Notes: generated from the sequence alone by a model not told the origin. Positions 9,301-19,256 are shown, counted from the first letter of the stretch. The stretch: 64,000 nt of DNA from Alkalimonas amylolytica (GCF_900107845.1 NZ_FNRM01000006.1:1-64000), one strand, 5' to 3'. Numbers and translations are program-made.

Positions 9301-9537
9301 CACACGGTAAGGACCTCCAACACGCAAACCAGAGGCAACAAAGTTACCCGAGGCGTTGGTGACGGTTTCTGTACGGGTACCGGATGGGATATGCTCAATA
9401 ATGATACGGGTATTTGGAGCTGCATTACCGGTTGGGCTTAAGATCTGCCCGCGCATGGAAGAGGACGTTTCTGCGATGGCAAACTGGCTAGCACCCATTG
9501 CAAGGGCTACTGCCATAGCTAAATGTTTAATTTTCAT
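6304..9537 (-). CDS. Oar-like TonB-dependent outer-membrane receptor
   Basis: A 1077-residue outer-membrane protein with a cleavable signal peptide ending about ASQFAIAE. A carboxypeptidase-regulatory-like beta domain follows (~25-110; RGQILSPTGNAAPNTRI), then the TonB plug (from ~120) and a large beta barrel ending in aromatic Phe (VGVRYRF), as in outer-membrane proteins. The family imports large or scarce substrates with TonB energy. Oar-like members lack a firmly assigned substrate. Its flanks are udk/nupC on one side and a phosphoesterase plus deoB-deoD-gpt on the other, so a nucleic-acid-derived substrate is plausible. No adjacent TonB-ExbBD genes were found. Confidence 0.92.
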   Translation of the reverse strand: MKIKHLAMAVALAMGASQFAIAETSSSMRGQILSPTGNAAPNTRIIIEHIPSGTRTETVTNASGNFVASGLRVGGPYRVIIDSDVHRDVELNNIFLSLGDPYRLNQQLEASDVERIAVTGTRINQGMFQSGSSSTWGERDIQTMPTFDRDLRDIVRLNPLATDLGDANRSLSVAGQNPRYNSITVDGIGQNDDFGLNNSGYPTNRSPISIDAIEQVSIQAIPFNARYSGFAGARVNAVTRSGTNDFFGSVFYEYASDGLAGNPPVSKYNPTGNKPALDFKEESYGFSLGGPILRDHLFFFVNYERYEEPTSIAQGPLGSSAAEQKNIDPRVIESIQRIARDVYGVDPGDWNVRPEQSDEKLLVKLDWNISQDQRLAFTYQRAQDVNTNGATTGGNNLNLSSSWYSREQTLDSFAAQLYSNWTSEFSTEIKASYKSVETLQDPLLGRNYGAVNVTVTPAENFDNGRTQINLGPDRSRHANYLDNSTLELQFHGEYLLNEHQIQFGAEYSKISVFNEFVQNSLGVFAFNSLADFESRLANRIQYQNAISNVAADGAADFSYGNIAFYVQDTWDINWDLSLSFGLRYERQLSSAEPTFNQNFFDRYGFANTNNMDGLDLWLPRISFNYTLTDDITLRGGLGRFSGGRPNVWISNAYTNDGVTIVSAPDLRNVANTDITQVPQEMRDALASGDGNTTPIDPNFKMPVDTRYSLAVDYNNLDLGFLGANWFASAEVIYTDNDREVAWVDLSKAPLLDENGQQITTLGGRPLYVNWDPLAGDRPNTIGGFNTERYDIMLTNVSGGRGIVSTFSLSNSWDNGLDFRVSYTNQDVTNVTAGGSSTAHSNYNFQTAIDKQNPGTGVASYQVAHRFMIALNYRTEFFQGYASTFSLFWDRFSGRPYSWALDTEVGSSDGVRAFGDGSSQGLWRSVNYLPYIPTGPNDPNIAGYADGFSYEQLAEHIRAAGLEKYAGGYAPRNAKRGPWNTNLDFRFEQEIPGFVSGHKGSFYVDIKNVLAIFTENQRHTVSFADTGLRFAGVDVDPDTGGYIYSAPRFAFDASPRFATQYNERASTWSAKVGVRYRF

Positions 9538-9912
9538 ATCGTTTCACCTGGTAGTTTTCGAATTTATACCCAATCCATTTGAATACATAGACTGTGTTCA
9601 ATTTGGGTAGATATCCTAACGAATGATTGTGACGTTTTTTTTACGCCGAACCGAACAGCTGGGGAACTTTTTCCCTAACGGCGCATCTAACTCGTTTGGT
9701 CATACAATTGTAACATGAGCTGGTCTGAGTTGCGTACTTTCTAATGCAATAATTTCGCAGAAATTTTCTTCATCTATCGAATAGTTTTGCTGCATATCCA
9801 ATGGCAAAGCCCTTCACAACGGGCGCTTAATTAAAATAACAACCGCTGGTCATGGGAAGCAAAAAACACTACCATCACTTCGATTGTTCACTGTATTGAC
9901 CGGAATTGACGC
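9538..9912. promoter_or_regulatory. Divergent control region between TonB receptor and EEP phosphoesterase
   Basis: This 375-base region contains no convincing gene. It must hold divergent promoters. TATAAA at 9563-9568 (minus sense GGGTATAAAT) is a possible receptor -10. An inverted repeat TACCCAA (9567-9573) / TTGGGTA (9603-9609) brackets the probable receptor promoter and start region and could be an operator. No clear promoter for the rightward gene was recognised. Confidence 0.45.
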
Positions 9913-11028
9913 ATGGCTGACTCTGCTGTAGTTCGTGTTGCTACCTTCAACGTCAGCATGGAAGCTGGCAACTACCTGCCAGCAGGTCAGCAAGGGGACC
10001 AAAGGGTGTTGGTTGAACGCTTAGCCACCGGCACAGAACCGCAAATTCAAGCCATTGCCCGCATTATCCAGCTCACCCGGCCAGATGTTATTTTACTCAC
10101 CGAGTTTGATTACATTGCATCCCCCGCTGAGGGCGCTGAAGCCTTTTTAAAGAACTACTTAGCCGTCTCCCAACAAGGCAGCGAGCCTATCGACTACCCC
10201 TACTACTTTTATGCCGAAGTCAATAGCGGCCAACCCAGCCCCTATGATCTAAACCGGGATGGCAAAACCAGTGGTGTCGGTGCTGATGCCTGGGGCTTTG
10301 GTTTTTATCCCGGCCAGTACGGCATGCTACTGCTATCACGTTATCCTATCCTTGCGGATGAGGTACGGACTTTTCGTCAGTTCAAATGGCGGGATATGCC
10401 AGGGCATTTGAAAACCTCCCAGCCAGATGGCAGCCCCTGGTACGACGAAGCGGCCTGGCAACAATTTCCTTTAACATCTAAATCGCACTGGGATCTGCCG
10501 CTCAATATTAACGGTAAACGGCTGCATCTGTTTGCCAGCCATCCTACACCACCGGTATTTGATGGCCCAGAGAAGCGCAATGGCAAACGCAATCATGATG
10601 AAATCCGTTTTTGGGTCGATTACATCAGCGACGTACAAGGGGATTATCTCTACGACGATAATGGTTTGGCGGGCAGCTTTGACAGCAAGGCGCCTTTTGT
10701 CATTGTTGGCGATTTGAATGCATCGCCAGTAGAAGGAGATGCATTCAAAGCGGGTATTCAAAGCCTGCTGGCGCATCCGCGCATCCAGGATCCAATACCC
10801 ACCAGTCGGGGTGGTATGGAGCACAGCCCGAATACCCCGTATGCAGCTCAGCACACAGCAACCTGGCGGATGCGGGCTGATTATGTGCTGCCAGGCAAAG
10901 TCGGCATTGCAGTGATCGACAGTGGCGTCTTCTGGCCAGCCCCGGATGAAGCCGATTACGACTTGGTTGAAACCCGCCAGGCCAGCTCGGATCATCGGCT
11001 GGTCTGGGTCGATATCCGACTGAAGTAA
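9913..11028 (+). CDS. Endonuclease/exonuclease/phosphatase (EEP) family protein
   Basis: A 371-residue EEP-fold hydrolase. The sequence shows the opening strand VRVATFNVS, DVILLTEFDY with the probable metal-binding Glu, VIVGDLNASP and the terminal SDHRLVWVDI, which supplies the catalytic Asp-His pair. Relatives hydrolyse phosphodiesters in nucleic acids or phospholipids, often outside the cell. No signal peptide is visible: an in-frame TGA lies six bases upstream of the ATG, and no hydrophobic leader occurs in a neighbouring frame. It is divergent from the TonB receptor and convergent with gpt, fitting a role in nucleic-acid scavenging. The substrate is unproven. Confidence 0.82.
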   Translation: MADSAVVRVATFNVSMEAGNYLPAGQQGDQRVLVERLATGTEPQIQAIARIIQLTRPDVILLTEFDYIASPAEGAEAFLKNYLAVSQQGSEPIDYPYYFYAEVNSGQPSPYDLNRDGKTSGVGADAWGFGFYPGQYGMLLLSRYPILADEVRTFRQFKWRDMPGHLKTSQPDGSPWYDEAAWQQFPLTSKSHWDLPLNINGKRLHLFASHPTPPVFDGPEKRNGKRNHDEIRFWVDYISDVQGDYLYDDNGLAGSFDSKAPFVIVGDLNASPVEGDAFKAGIQSLLAHPRIQDPIPTSRGGMEHSPNTPYAAQHTATWRMRADYVLPGKVGIAVIDSGVFWPAPDEADYDLVETRQASSDHRLVWVDIRLK

Positions 11029-11034
11029 AGTATT

Positions 11035-11511
11035 TTAGCCTTGTTGCTCCACCAAAGGCGCACTGTAGCTAAGCTCGGTATCCCAAGGCAGTTGGATCCA
11101 GGTATCTTGTTCAATGTCCGTGACATAAACATCCACCAATGGCTTTCCCTGTGGTTTGGCATAAATCGTTGCCAGGGTGGCCCTGGGGAATTGCTGCTTC
11201 AGCACCCTGGCGGTTTCACCGGTATCGACCAAATCGTCCACAATCAGCAACGACTCATCATCCTGCCAGTCGCAACCTTTTAGCACCGACAAGTCGCCTT
11301 GCTGATCATGCTGATAACTGGCTATGCAAATGGTATCAAGCAAACGGATGTTGAGCTCCCGGGCCAAAATGGTTGCTGGTACCAAGCCACCCCGACTAAC
11401 AGCAAGAATGCGCTGATAGCGGCCGGTAAGTAGTTTCGCGGCTAGCTCACGACTGGCACGGTGAAACGCCTCCCAGGACACATAAAACATCTTATGATTG
11501 GTCATCGACAT
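11035..11511 (-). CDS. gpt: Xanthine-guanine phosphoribosyltransferase
   Basis: A 158-residue purine phosphoribosyltransferase that converts guanine, xanthine and to a lesser extent hypoxanthine to nucleotides with PRPP. It aligns well by eye with E. coli Gpt: AVSRGGLVPA near the N terminus, the PRPP motif VDDLVDTGET (91-100), and WIQLPWD near the C terminus. It starts six bases after the deoD stop; a second in-frame ATG at 11505 is possible. It is the last gene of deoB-deoD-gpt: bases released by DeoD are substrates for Gpt. Confidence 0.93.
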   Translation of the reverse strand: MSMTNHKMFYVSWEAFHRASRELAAKLLTGRYQRILAVSRGGLVPATILARELNIRLLDTICIASYQHDQQGDLSVLKGCDWQDDESLLIVDDLVDTGETARVLKQQFPRATLATIYAKPQGKPLVDVYVTDIEQDTWIQLPWDTELSYSAPLVEQQG

Positions 11512-11516
11512 AAAAT

Positions 11517-12221
11517 TTAGTCCACCAGGCCGAGCGCAATTTCAACCATGTCGTTAAAGGACGTTTGCCGAAGCTCAGCACTTAACGACTCACCGGTACG
11601 GATATGATCACTTACCGTCAAAATACTCAAGGCTTCGATGCCATATTCGGCAGCCACGCCATAAAGGCCGGCAGCTTCCATTTCGACGGCCAGCACACCG
11701 TACTTTTCCAGAGTATCGAACAAGGTCGGATTCGGGTTGTAAAACAGATCCGAGGTAAAGACATTGCCGACCTGTACCGGAATATTTTTTTGCCGCGCTG
11801 CCGCGACGGCTTTCTCTATCAAACTAAAGCTGGCCATGGCCGCAAAATCCATGCCCTGCAGCCGGTTGCGATTAACCGCCGAATCGGTACTGGCGCCCAT
11901 AGCAATCACCACATCCCGCACTTTCACTGCATGAGGTAAGGCACCGCAGGAGCCAATACGCACAATGCGTTTCACGTCGTAAAACTTTGCCAGTTCAGTG
12001 GCATAAATAGACATGGAGGGTACGCCCATGCCAGATCCCATCACGGTGACCGTTTTGCCCTGGTAGCTGCCGGTATAGGCATACATATTACGTACTTCAT
12101 TCACGCAGCGCACGTCCTGTAAAAACCTGTCGGCAATATGTTTAGCCCGAAGGGGGTCACCTGGCATCAGCACAGTAGCAGCAATATCACCTGGGTTGGC
12201 TGCAATATGAGGAGTAGTCAT
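11517..12221 (-). CDS. deoD: Purine nucleoside phosphorylase, DeoD type
   Basis: A 234-residue enzyme that phosphorolyses purine (deoxy)nucleosides to base and (deoxy)ribose-1-phosphate. Length and motifs match hexameric Deo[13 protein letters not shown] near the N terminus, [17 protein letters not shown], the substrate-binding VEMEAAGLY and TVSDH with catalytic Asp. It is 15 bases downstream of deoB and just upstream of gpt, placing phosphorolysis between sugar-phosphate mutation and base salvage. Confidence 0.95.
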   Translation of the reverse strand: MTTPHIAANPGDIAATVLMPGDPLRAKHIADRFLQDVRCVNEVRNMYAYTGSYQGKTVTVMGSGMGVPSMSIYATELAKFYDVKRIVRIGSCGALPHAVKVRDVVIAMGASTDSAVNRNRLQGMDFAAMASFSLIEKAVAAARQKNIPVQVGNVFTSDLFYNPNPTLFDTLEKYGVLAVEMEAAGLYGVAAEYGIEALSILTVSDHIRTGESLSAELRQTSFNDMVEIALGLVD

Positions 12222-12236
12222 ACAGATATTCTCTTA

Positions 12237-13448
12237 TTAGGTCGTTAATTGCTTAAAAAATGAATCGCCATAAGACATGGCTTCCAGCGAAAAAAAGTCG
12301 GTCAATGTCTGGCCTATATCAGCAAAGCTGTTCCTCTGACCAAGATCAACGTCAGCCATCCCTTTGCGGTAACACAATACTGGAATAAACTCCCTGGTAT
12401 GTTCGGTACCTGGCCAGGTAGGATCACAGCCGTGATCAGCGGTCAGCAGCAAGAGCGTATCGTCATCCAGTGTTTCAATAACCTCAGGTAAACGGCTATC
12501 GAAATACTCCAGCGCTTCACCATAGCCTATGGGATCGCGTCGGTGACCATAATTCTGGTCGAAATCAACCAGATTCGTGAAAATCAGACTGTTGCTGCCA
12601 GCTTGTTGCATCTGCTGCAGCGTGGTATCAATTAGCGCCTCCAGCCCAGTCGCTTTCAACCCCCGGCTAATGCCCTGGTGAGCATAAATATCGGCAATTT
12701 TACCAATACTGATGACTTCACCGCCCGCCTCAGTCAGTTTATCCAGCACAGTGGGCGCAGGCGGCAGCACCGAGTAATCACGGCGGTTACCGGTACGGGC
12801 ATAGGTGTCCGGGCCAGCCCCTAGAAATGGCCGGGCAATCACCCGGCCTATGTTGTATTCATCCAGCAAACGGCGGGCAGCCTGACAAAAGTCCAGTAGT
12901 CTCTCCAGGCCAAAGTGCTCCTCATGGGCGGCTACCTGAAATACACTGTCGGCGGAGGTATAGCAAATGGGTTTACCGGTTCGTACATGCTCATCACCCA
13001 GCTGTTTTAGGATCTCGGTGCCGGAAGCATGGCAGTTCCCCAGAATCCCCGGTACGCCGGTCTCAGCGCACAATTTGGCGATCAATTCCTGTGGGAAACT
13101 ATCCGTTTTTTGCTGGAAGTAGCCCCAATCAAACAACACGGGCACACCAGCAATTTCCCAGTGACCACTCGGGGTATCCTTGCCACTGCTGAGCTCGGCT
13201 GCATAACCATAGGCTCCTGCCACCTGAGCTGCATCCTGCACCAAAATGGTTTGATCCGATGCCGCTCTGGCCGCACGAATCAAGCCAAGCCCGGCCAAAT
13301 GAGGTAACTCCAACTGACGACCTTTGACTTTGACAAACTCTCTGGCAATGCTGGCTAAGGTATTGGCACCAACATCACCAAAACGTTCTGCATCGGGCGC
13401 ACAGCCCACACCAAAACTATCCAGTACCAGGATCACAGCCTTTGTCAT
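12237..13448 (-). CDS. deoB: Phosphopentomutase
   Basis: A 403-residue metalloenzyme of the alkaline phosphatase fold that interconverts (deoxy)ribose-1-phosphate and 5-phosphate. The N-terminal metal motif [10 protein letters not shown] and C-terminal [19 protein letters not shown] match DeoB. Two ATG codons are adjacent; the second (13448) has better spacing from GAGG. It is first in the deoB-deoD-gpt operon. A symmetric element overlaps its presumed promoter at 13497-13521. Confidence 0.95.
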   Translation of the reverse strand: MTKAVILVLDSFGVGCAPDAERFGDVGANTLASIAREFVKVKGRQLELPHLAGLGLIRAARAASDQTILVQDAAQVAGAYGYAAELSSGKDTPSGHWEIAGVPVLFDWGYFQQKTDSFPQELIAKLCAETGVPGILGNCHASGTEILKQLGDEHVRTGKPICYTSADSVFQVAAHEEHFGLERLLDFCQAARRLLDEYNIGRVIARPFLGAGPDTYARTGNRRDYSVLPPAPTVLDKLTEAGGEVISIGKIADIYAHQGISRGLKATGLEALIDTTLQQMQQAGSNSLIFTNLVDFDQNYGHRRDPIGYGEALEYFDSRLPEVIETLDDDTLLLLTADHGCDPTWPGTEHTREFIPVLCYRKGMADVDLGQRNSFADIGQTLTDFFSLEAMSYGDSFFKQLTT

Positions 13449-13496
13449 CATCGCCTCGCTTTGCTGAATGGGTTCTCATCAGCATTGATGGGATTG

Positions 13497-13521
13497 TTGG
13501 AACAGTATATCAAGTTTCCAA
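13497..13521 (-). promoter_or_regulatory. Candidate operator over the deoB promoter
   Basis: TTGGAA (13497-13502) and TTCCAA (13516-13521) form a perfect inverted repeat with a 13-base centre that contains TATACT on the minus strand (13509-13504), a good -10. No strong -35 is visible, as is common for regulated promoters. The binding protein is not identifiable; a nucleoside-responsive repressor is inference. Confidence 0.5.
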
Positions 13522-13645
13522 AAAAAATGATGTTAACAAGGGGGATTGGAAAGGTGCAAACAATCGGACTACCGAACACATCGCGAGATGCCGTAATTAC
13601 GGACTCAACTCAATACAAGAAAGTTGTGATAACACAAGACGGGAA

Positions 13646-13721
13646 TGGTGCCCAGAGGCGGAATCGAACCACCGACACGAGGATTTTCAATCCTCTGCTC
13701 TACCGACTGAGCTATCTGGGC
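13646..13721 (-). tRNA. tRNA-Phe (anticodon GAA), copy 1
   Basis: A 76-base gene with encoded CCA, D-arm TAGCTCAGTCGGTAGAGCA, T-arm GGTTCGATTCC and anticodon stem-loop GGATTGAAAATCC reading GAA. It is identical to the copy at 13782 and lies 60 bases downstream of it on the minus strand, probably in the same transcript. Confidence 0.97.
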
Positions 13722-13781
13722 ATACAGTGCCTGAAAAGGCAAAACGTTTTAGTTGCAAGCACCAGTCTTAGCAGGAAAGAA

Positions 13782-13857
13782 TGGTGCCCAGAGGCGGAAT
13801 CGAACCACCGACACGAGGATTTTCAATCCTCTGCTCTACCGACTGAGCTATCTGGGC
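13782..13857 (-). tRNA. tRNA-Phe (anticodon GAA), copy 2
   Basis: A 76-base gene with encoded CCA, the same sequence as the copy at 13646. As the promoter-proximal copy it follows the promoter at 13869-13897. Confidence 0.97.
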
Positions 13858-13868
13858 AACGGGGAGGT

Positions 13869-13897
13869 ATTAAACGGATTTTGCCAAAGCAAGTCAA
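13869..13897 (-). promoter_or_regulatory. Promoter of the tRNA-Phe pair
   Basis: On the minus strand TTGACT (13897-13892), a 17-base spacer and TTTAAT (13874-13869) sit just before the first tRNA-Phe. Only 11 bases separate the -10 from the mature 5' end, so the leader would be very short. Confidence 0.7.
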
Positions 13898-13967
13898 TCA
13901 TTTTTTTTCTTCCAGCAAGCGTTCGCTTATTCTCTGAGCAAAGTGCTGGCATGTCGGCATTTTTTGT

Positions 13968-13980
13968 GAACTCAGAGTTC
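13968..13980. repeat. 13-base perfect palindrome upstream of the histidine kinase
   Basis: GAACTCAGAGTTC is symmetrical around a central A and lies about 80 bases before the kinase start. It could be an operator or chance; nothing identifies a binding protein. Confidence 0.3.
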
Positions 13981-14062
13981 ATTTCTCAGCCCGAGCTGCC
14001 CTATGCTACAATCAGCCACAAGCAAGCAAATATCCTAAACCTTTCATAGCCTTGGTACTCGC

Positions 14063-16504
14063 ATGGAAAAATCATCGTTTTTTGGTCCACTGTTTTGGCG
14101 AAGCTTCCCAATTTGTTTGCTGTTTAGTTCGCTGCTGATGTTGTTGGCCATCGTGTTATTGCGTGCAGCCCCTCTCGGGTCTCTGTCAGTCATGACCCTG
14201 CTAAGCTGTCTGTTAAGCATCAGTCTAACTGCAGTATTGATGGCGACATCCATAAGCCACCTCTGCAATCGACTCCTGCACCGTTATCTCGCTCCCCTGC
14301 TGAAACCTTTGCATACTGCTGTTCGTGATGAGCAGTATCATGTTCGGCTTGATGAACACCGTGAGCATGACTTTGGTTTACTGGCCGGTCTGATTAACCG
14401 CCTATTGCAACGTATTGAGAAAGGTGAACAAAACGACCAGCAAGCAGAGCAGAACATCGCCCAATTGCGGCAGGAAATAGAGCAACGCATCAAAGAGCGT
14501 ACCGATGCTTTAGAAACCGCCAAACTAACCGCAGAAAAAGCTAATGAAGCAAAATCCACTTTTCTGGCAACCATGAGCCATGAAATCCGCACGCCAATGA
14601 ATGGTATCATTGGTACCATGGACTTATTACGCAAAACAACTCTCAATAATGCTCAATTCCGCATGACAGATACCATTCGGGAGTCGTCGTTTTCACTGCT
14701 ACGGATTCTGGATGATATTCTCGATTTCTCAAAGATCGAGGCCGGCAAGCTGGAACTGGAGAGTATCCCGCTTTCTTTGGCAGAAATCATCGAAGCTGTT
14801 GGCCGGATTTTGGTATCGGTTGCTCATCAACGTCAAATCGATTTAAAACTCTTTATTGACCCACGGATTCCAGATGGTCTTTTTGGTGATCCGGTTCGCC
14901 TGCGACAAATACTCTACAACCTGGCTGGCAATGCCATTAAATTTACCAGTACCACCCCGGAGAAAACCGGACTGGTGGTGATCCGGGCAGACCTACTGGA
15001 AAGCACCATCGATTACTGCCAGGTACTGTTTAGCATCATAGATAATGGCAAGGGCATGACCAAGCGGCAAATAAACTATGTATTTCAGCCATTTAATCAG
15101 GCTGAGGGTTCCATTACCCGTAAGTTTGGTGGCACCGGTTTAGGCCTGTCGATTTGTCAGAGGTTAACCTCTTTAATGTATGGTCAGATTGAGGTGCAAA
15201 GTGAGTTGGATAAAGGCACCGAGTTCCGGGTGCAAATACCGCTTCGCCGTTCCGATGAAGTAAAACAGCTTGATGCTGAGCTGTTACGCGATGTCCAGCT
15301 GGTGCTTTTTAGTACGGATCTGGACAATACCGAACATCTAAGCTGCTACCTGGACTATCTAGGTGCAGATTATCACAGTTATCAGCGCTTCGAGCAGCTG
15401 CTTGAGCGCGCTGAACAACAGCAGTTGTTACCGCCAAAAATCAAAGGCGTCTGGTTGCTCGATGCCACCTATGAGCAAATTAGTAGTGCTCAGATTGCGC
15501 AGTTGGTTGAACACGGCAAGTTACAACAAATTCGTTTTGTTGTTATTACCAACTTGATTGAATTGACGGAACAAAGCAACGAGCGGGTGATTTATCTGCA
15601 CAGTTCCCCTATTTGTCGCAGCCATGTAGTAGATGCCATTTTAGTAGCTGCTGGCAAAAAAACCAATGTACTATTTGAACAAAGCCAACAGCAGGCATTT
15701 AAAACAGCGCCAACATTGGAAGCCGCTCGCCGAAAAGGCCAATTAATTTTGCTGGCTGAAGACAATCAGATGAATCAGAAAGTCATCCTGGATCAACTCA
15801 ATGCTCTGGGCTATGCAGCTGAAGTCGCTGACGATGGCGCCATCGCACTGGAAATGTGGCGAAACTACCGCTACCCGTTAATCCTGACAGATCTGCATAT
15901 GCCCAATATGAGTGGCTACGATCTGACCGAAGCGGTCAGAAAAGAAGCATTGCAAGCCAATGATGATAATCAGTTTACCCGCATCATTGCCATTACCGCC
16001 AATGCACTCAAAGGCGAAGAACAAAAATGTCTAAGTATTGGTATGGATGGCTACATCACTAAGCCCATAGAGTTGAATATTCTGGAGAGCCTGCTACAAC
16101 GATGGTTACCGCAACAACCAACTCCCAATAAACAATTAATTGCGCAGCAAGGCGCCCGGGAAACAAGCCCTCAGGCACCGATTTGCTTTACCACCATTGC
16201 CAATTACCTGGGCAATGATCCAGCTAAGCACGAGGAACATCTGAATTTTTTTATTCAACAGGCAAAACCGCTGCTTAACACGCTAGAAACAGCATTGCAG
16301 GAGCGTGAACGCTCGCTGGCTCGTCAGCAAACCCATCAGTTAAAAGCCATGGCCAAAAGTATCGGAGCATTAAATCTGACAGCCCATGCACTGCAGTTAG
16401 AGCAAGCCTGCGCAAAGAAAGACTGGGCCAGTTTGCATGAGTATTTCCGACAGCTCAAAGTAGAATTTCAGACCGTGGAGAACTATGTCCGACAACGCTA
16501 TTAG
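14063..16504 (+). CDS. Hybrid sensor histidine kinase (HisKA-HATPase-REC-HPt)
   Basis: An 813-residue inner-membrane phosphorelay kinase. Two transmembrane helices (~13-33, ~41-65) are joined by only about eight residues, so there is no periplasmic sensor domain. A coiled linker (~115-160), HisKA with His173 ([13 protein letters not shown]), a HATPase domain with N (GNAIKF), G1 (DNGKGM) and G2 (GGTGLGLS) boxes, a receiver with Asp610 (LILTDLHMP), and an HPt domain with His758 (THQLKA) follow. The layout is BarA/ArcB-like, but BarA is longer and has a larger periplasmic region. No response-regulator gene is adjacent. The signal is unknown. Confidence 0.9.
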   Translation: MEKSSFFGPLFWRSFPICLLFSSLLMLLAIVLLRAAPLGSLSVMTLLSCLLSISLTAVLMATSISHLCNRLLHRYLAPLLKPLHTAVRDEQYHVRLDEHREHDFGLLAGLINRLLQRIEKGEQNDQQAEQNIAQLRQEIEQRIKERTDALETAKLTAEKANEAKSTFLATMSHEIRTPMNGIIGTMDLLRKTTLNNAQFRMTDTIRESSFSLLRILDDILDFSKIEAGKLELESIPLSLAEIIEAVGRILVSVAHQRQIDLKLFIDPRIPDGLFGDPVRLRQILYNLAGNAIKFTSTTPEKTGLVVIRADLLESTIDYCQVLFSIIDNGKGMTKRQINYVFQPFNQAEGSITRKFGGTGLGLSICQRLTSLMYGQIEVQSELDKGTEFRVQIPLRRSDEVKQLDAELLRDVQLVLFSTDLDNTEHLSCYLDYLGADYHSYQRFEQLLERAEQQQLLPPKIKGVWLLDATYEQISSAQIAQLVEHGKLQQIRFVVITNLIELTEQSNERVIYLHSSPICRSHVVDAILVAAGKKTNVLFEQSQQQAFKTAPTLEAARRKGQLILLAEDNQMNQKVILDQLNALGYAAEVADDGAIALEMWRNYRYPLILTDLHMPNMSGYDLTEAVRKEALQANDDNQFTRIIAITANALKGEEQKCLSIGMDGYITKPIELNILESLLQRWLPQQPTPNKQLIAQQGARETSPQAPICFTTIANYLGNDPAKHEEHLNFFIQQAKPLLNTLETALQERERSLARQQTHQLKAMAKSIGALNLTAHALQLEQACAKKDWASLHEYFRQLKVEFQTVENYVRQRY

Positions 16505-16557
16505 CAACTGTCGGACCTCAGTAAGATGGCTTCAGTATCTACTACCCGGGTTAGTAC

Positions 16558-17457
<900 letters not shown>

Positions 17458-17591
17458 TTAAAGCAGCTATTTTGTCATAAGCTGAGGAAAAACAGCAGCC
17501 TTATCCATCAAGTAGGCTGACAGAAATGCGGTTAGAAGCATAGCATTAAAGAAGGTCTAAGACATGACAGCAAGTTATAGCCTGGCTGCTG

Positions 17592-19172
17592 TTAACGAAT
17601 ATCGTCTTCATCCGAATCCGGATACTTCTTCAAAATAGCTTCCAGTTTGTCTACACGGGTTTTAAAGAGTTCTACCAGCTTTGGATCGAACTGTTTGCCA
17701 GACTCACTCTCTATCAAATCAACTACTTTCTCTAACGGCCAGGCGGACTTGTAGCAGCGTCTATGACGCAAGGCATCGTATACATCAGCAATGGCTGCAA
17801 TACGGCCATAGATATGAATGTCCTCCCCTTTCTTGCCATCCGGATAACCACTACCATCCCATTTTTCATGGTGATCGCGTGCAATAATGGCACCGGCTTG
17901 AATAATGGCCCGCTTGGAGTTTTTCAGAATGTCATACCCAATGGTGGCATGGGTTTTCATTACTTCCCACTCGCGCGCATCCAGCCGCTGAGGTTTATTT
18001 AAAATGCCATCAGGAATACCTACCTTACCTACATCATGCAGCGGCGAGGCAAACATCAGTTTTTCAGCTTCCTCTTCCGGCAAGCCATAGGCTTTGGCCA
18101 AATCGTAGCAGATAAAGGCTACCCGCTTGACATGGTTGCCAGTTTCAATGGAACGATGCTCCACCGCTTCACTAAGCCGATAGACGATTTCCCGCTGAGT
18201 ATCTTCAATTTCATGCTGCAGTTGCACATTCTCATAAGCAATCTGCACATTCTGTGAAAACAGCTCAATCAATTTCTTCTGGCTGTCAGTTATCTGGCCA
18301 GGCAGCCCGGAGATATAGAGTAATGAACCATGGGTAAATTTGCTGGTGCAATAGGCCACCAGATAATTTTCTTTGTAGACGATGCTACGGGTTTTCAAGG
18401 CAGCGTGAAAGGCTTCAAGCAACGGTTGCTCAAGCACCTTGGTCACCGGCTCACCTTCTTTTTTCTCGAACTCCCCCATACCGGCAAATACAATCAGATG
18501 CTCCGGATCGGTATCCTCCCCGGGACTACCCGCCACCAGTGAAGATGTCACCAACAGAGCATCGTCGTTGCAACCAAGAATCGAGGTGAGCTGCTGCAGT
18601 ACGCCATCAATAAACTGCTCCATCGAATGAGCAGAGAACAAATCAGCCGACGCATTAATAATTTTTTCCAGCCCCTGGCGGCTGTGATCGATGGCGAGAA
18701 TATCGCGGTAGGAACGCAAACTCGACATCACGACGGTAAAAAGCTTTTGCGCGGTGAGTTCCGTTTTGGATTTGTAGTCATTGATATCGTAATTGACGAT
18801 CACTTGTCGCTCTGGTGCCTGCCCAGGCTGACCGGTCCGCAAGATGATACGCACATGATTGTTCATCAACTCTTCACGGATATAACGCGCAACTTGCAAT
18901 CCGGCATCGTCGGTTTCCATCACAACATCGAGCAGCATGATGGCCGTATCAGGATGCTGTTGCATCAAAGCTTTGGCTTCAGCACCGGAGTAAGCACTGA
19001 TAAACTCTAGGTTCTTGCCCTGAAAGCTAAAGTCGCTAAGGGCCAACTTGGTGACGGCATGCACCTCAGCCTCATCATCCACCACCAGCACTTTCCAGCG
19101 GACATGGCTGCTGGCTTGCTCCGGTTGCTCCTGCTCCGGCACTTCATCGGCGAATAAAAAGTCATCGCTCAT
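17592..19172 (-). CDS. Response regulator with DUF3369 and HD-GYP domains
   Basis: A 526-residue cytoplasmic protein. A receiver domain (~27-150) has acidic pocket VVDDEAE and phosphoacceptor Asp82 (IMLLDVVME). A DUF3369 GAF-like region (~170-330) follows, then an HD-GYP phosphodiesterase (~345-520) with His379-Asp380 (LHDVGKVGIPDG), HHEKWDGSGYP and DVYDAL. The HD and GYP metal and motif residues look intact, so c-di-GMP hydrolysis is likely; receiver phosphorylation presumably controls it. The start at 19172 omits 18 residues unlike family members. The gene is monocistronic in this window and has no adjacent kinase. Confidence 0.9.
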   Translation of the reverse strand: MSDDFLFADEVPEQEQPEQASSHVRWKVLVVDDEAEVHAVTKLALSDFSFQGKNLEFISAYSGAEAKALMQQHPDTAIMLLDVVMETDDAGLQVARYIREELMNNHVRIILRTGQPGQAPERQVIVNYDINDYKSKTELTAQKLFTVVMSSLRSYRDILAIDHSRQGLEKIINASADLFSAHSMEQFIDGVLQQLTSILGCNDDALLVTSSLVAGSPGEDTDPEHLIVFAGMGEFEKKEGEPVTKVLEQPLLEAFHAALKTRSIVYKENYLVAYCTSKFTHGSLLYISGLPGQITDSQKKLIELFSQNVQIAYENVQLQHEIEDTQREIVYRLSEAVEHRSIETGNHVKRVAFICYDLAKAYGLPEEEAEKLMFASPLHDVGKVGIPDGILNKPQRLDAREWEVMKTHATIGYDILKNSKRAIIQAGAIIARDHHEKWDGSGYPDGKKGEDIHIYGRIAAIADVYDALRHRRCYKSAWPLEKVVDLIESESGKQFDPKLVELFKTRVDKLEAILKKYPDSDEDDIR

Positions 19173-19256
19173 GCACACATCACTCTTTGGCTCATCCACC
19201 CTTAAGTTATATGTGTAGAATGGCAATTGGTCAAAGATTAATGCAAGGATCTTTGA

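Noticed and set aside
10471-10995. Long antisense open frame within the EEP gene
   Set aside because: It is in the shadow of a gene with clear EEP motifs and its translation shows no domain or plausible start.
13442-14049. Three overlapping frames across the tRNA-Phe region
   Set aside because: Their repeated peptide segments are direct translations of the two identical tRNA genes.
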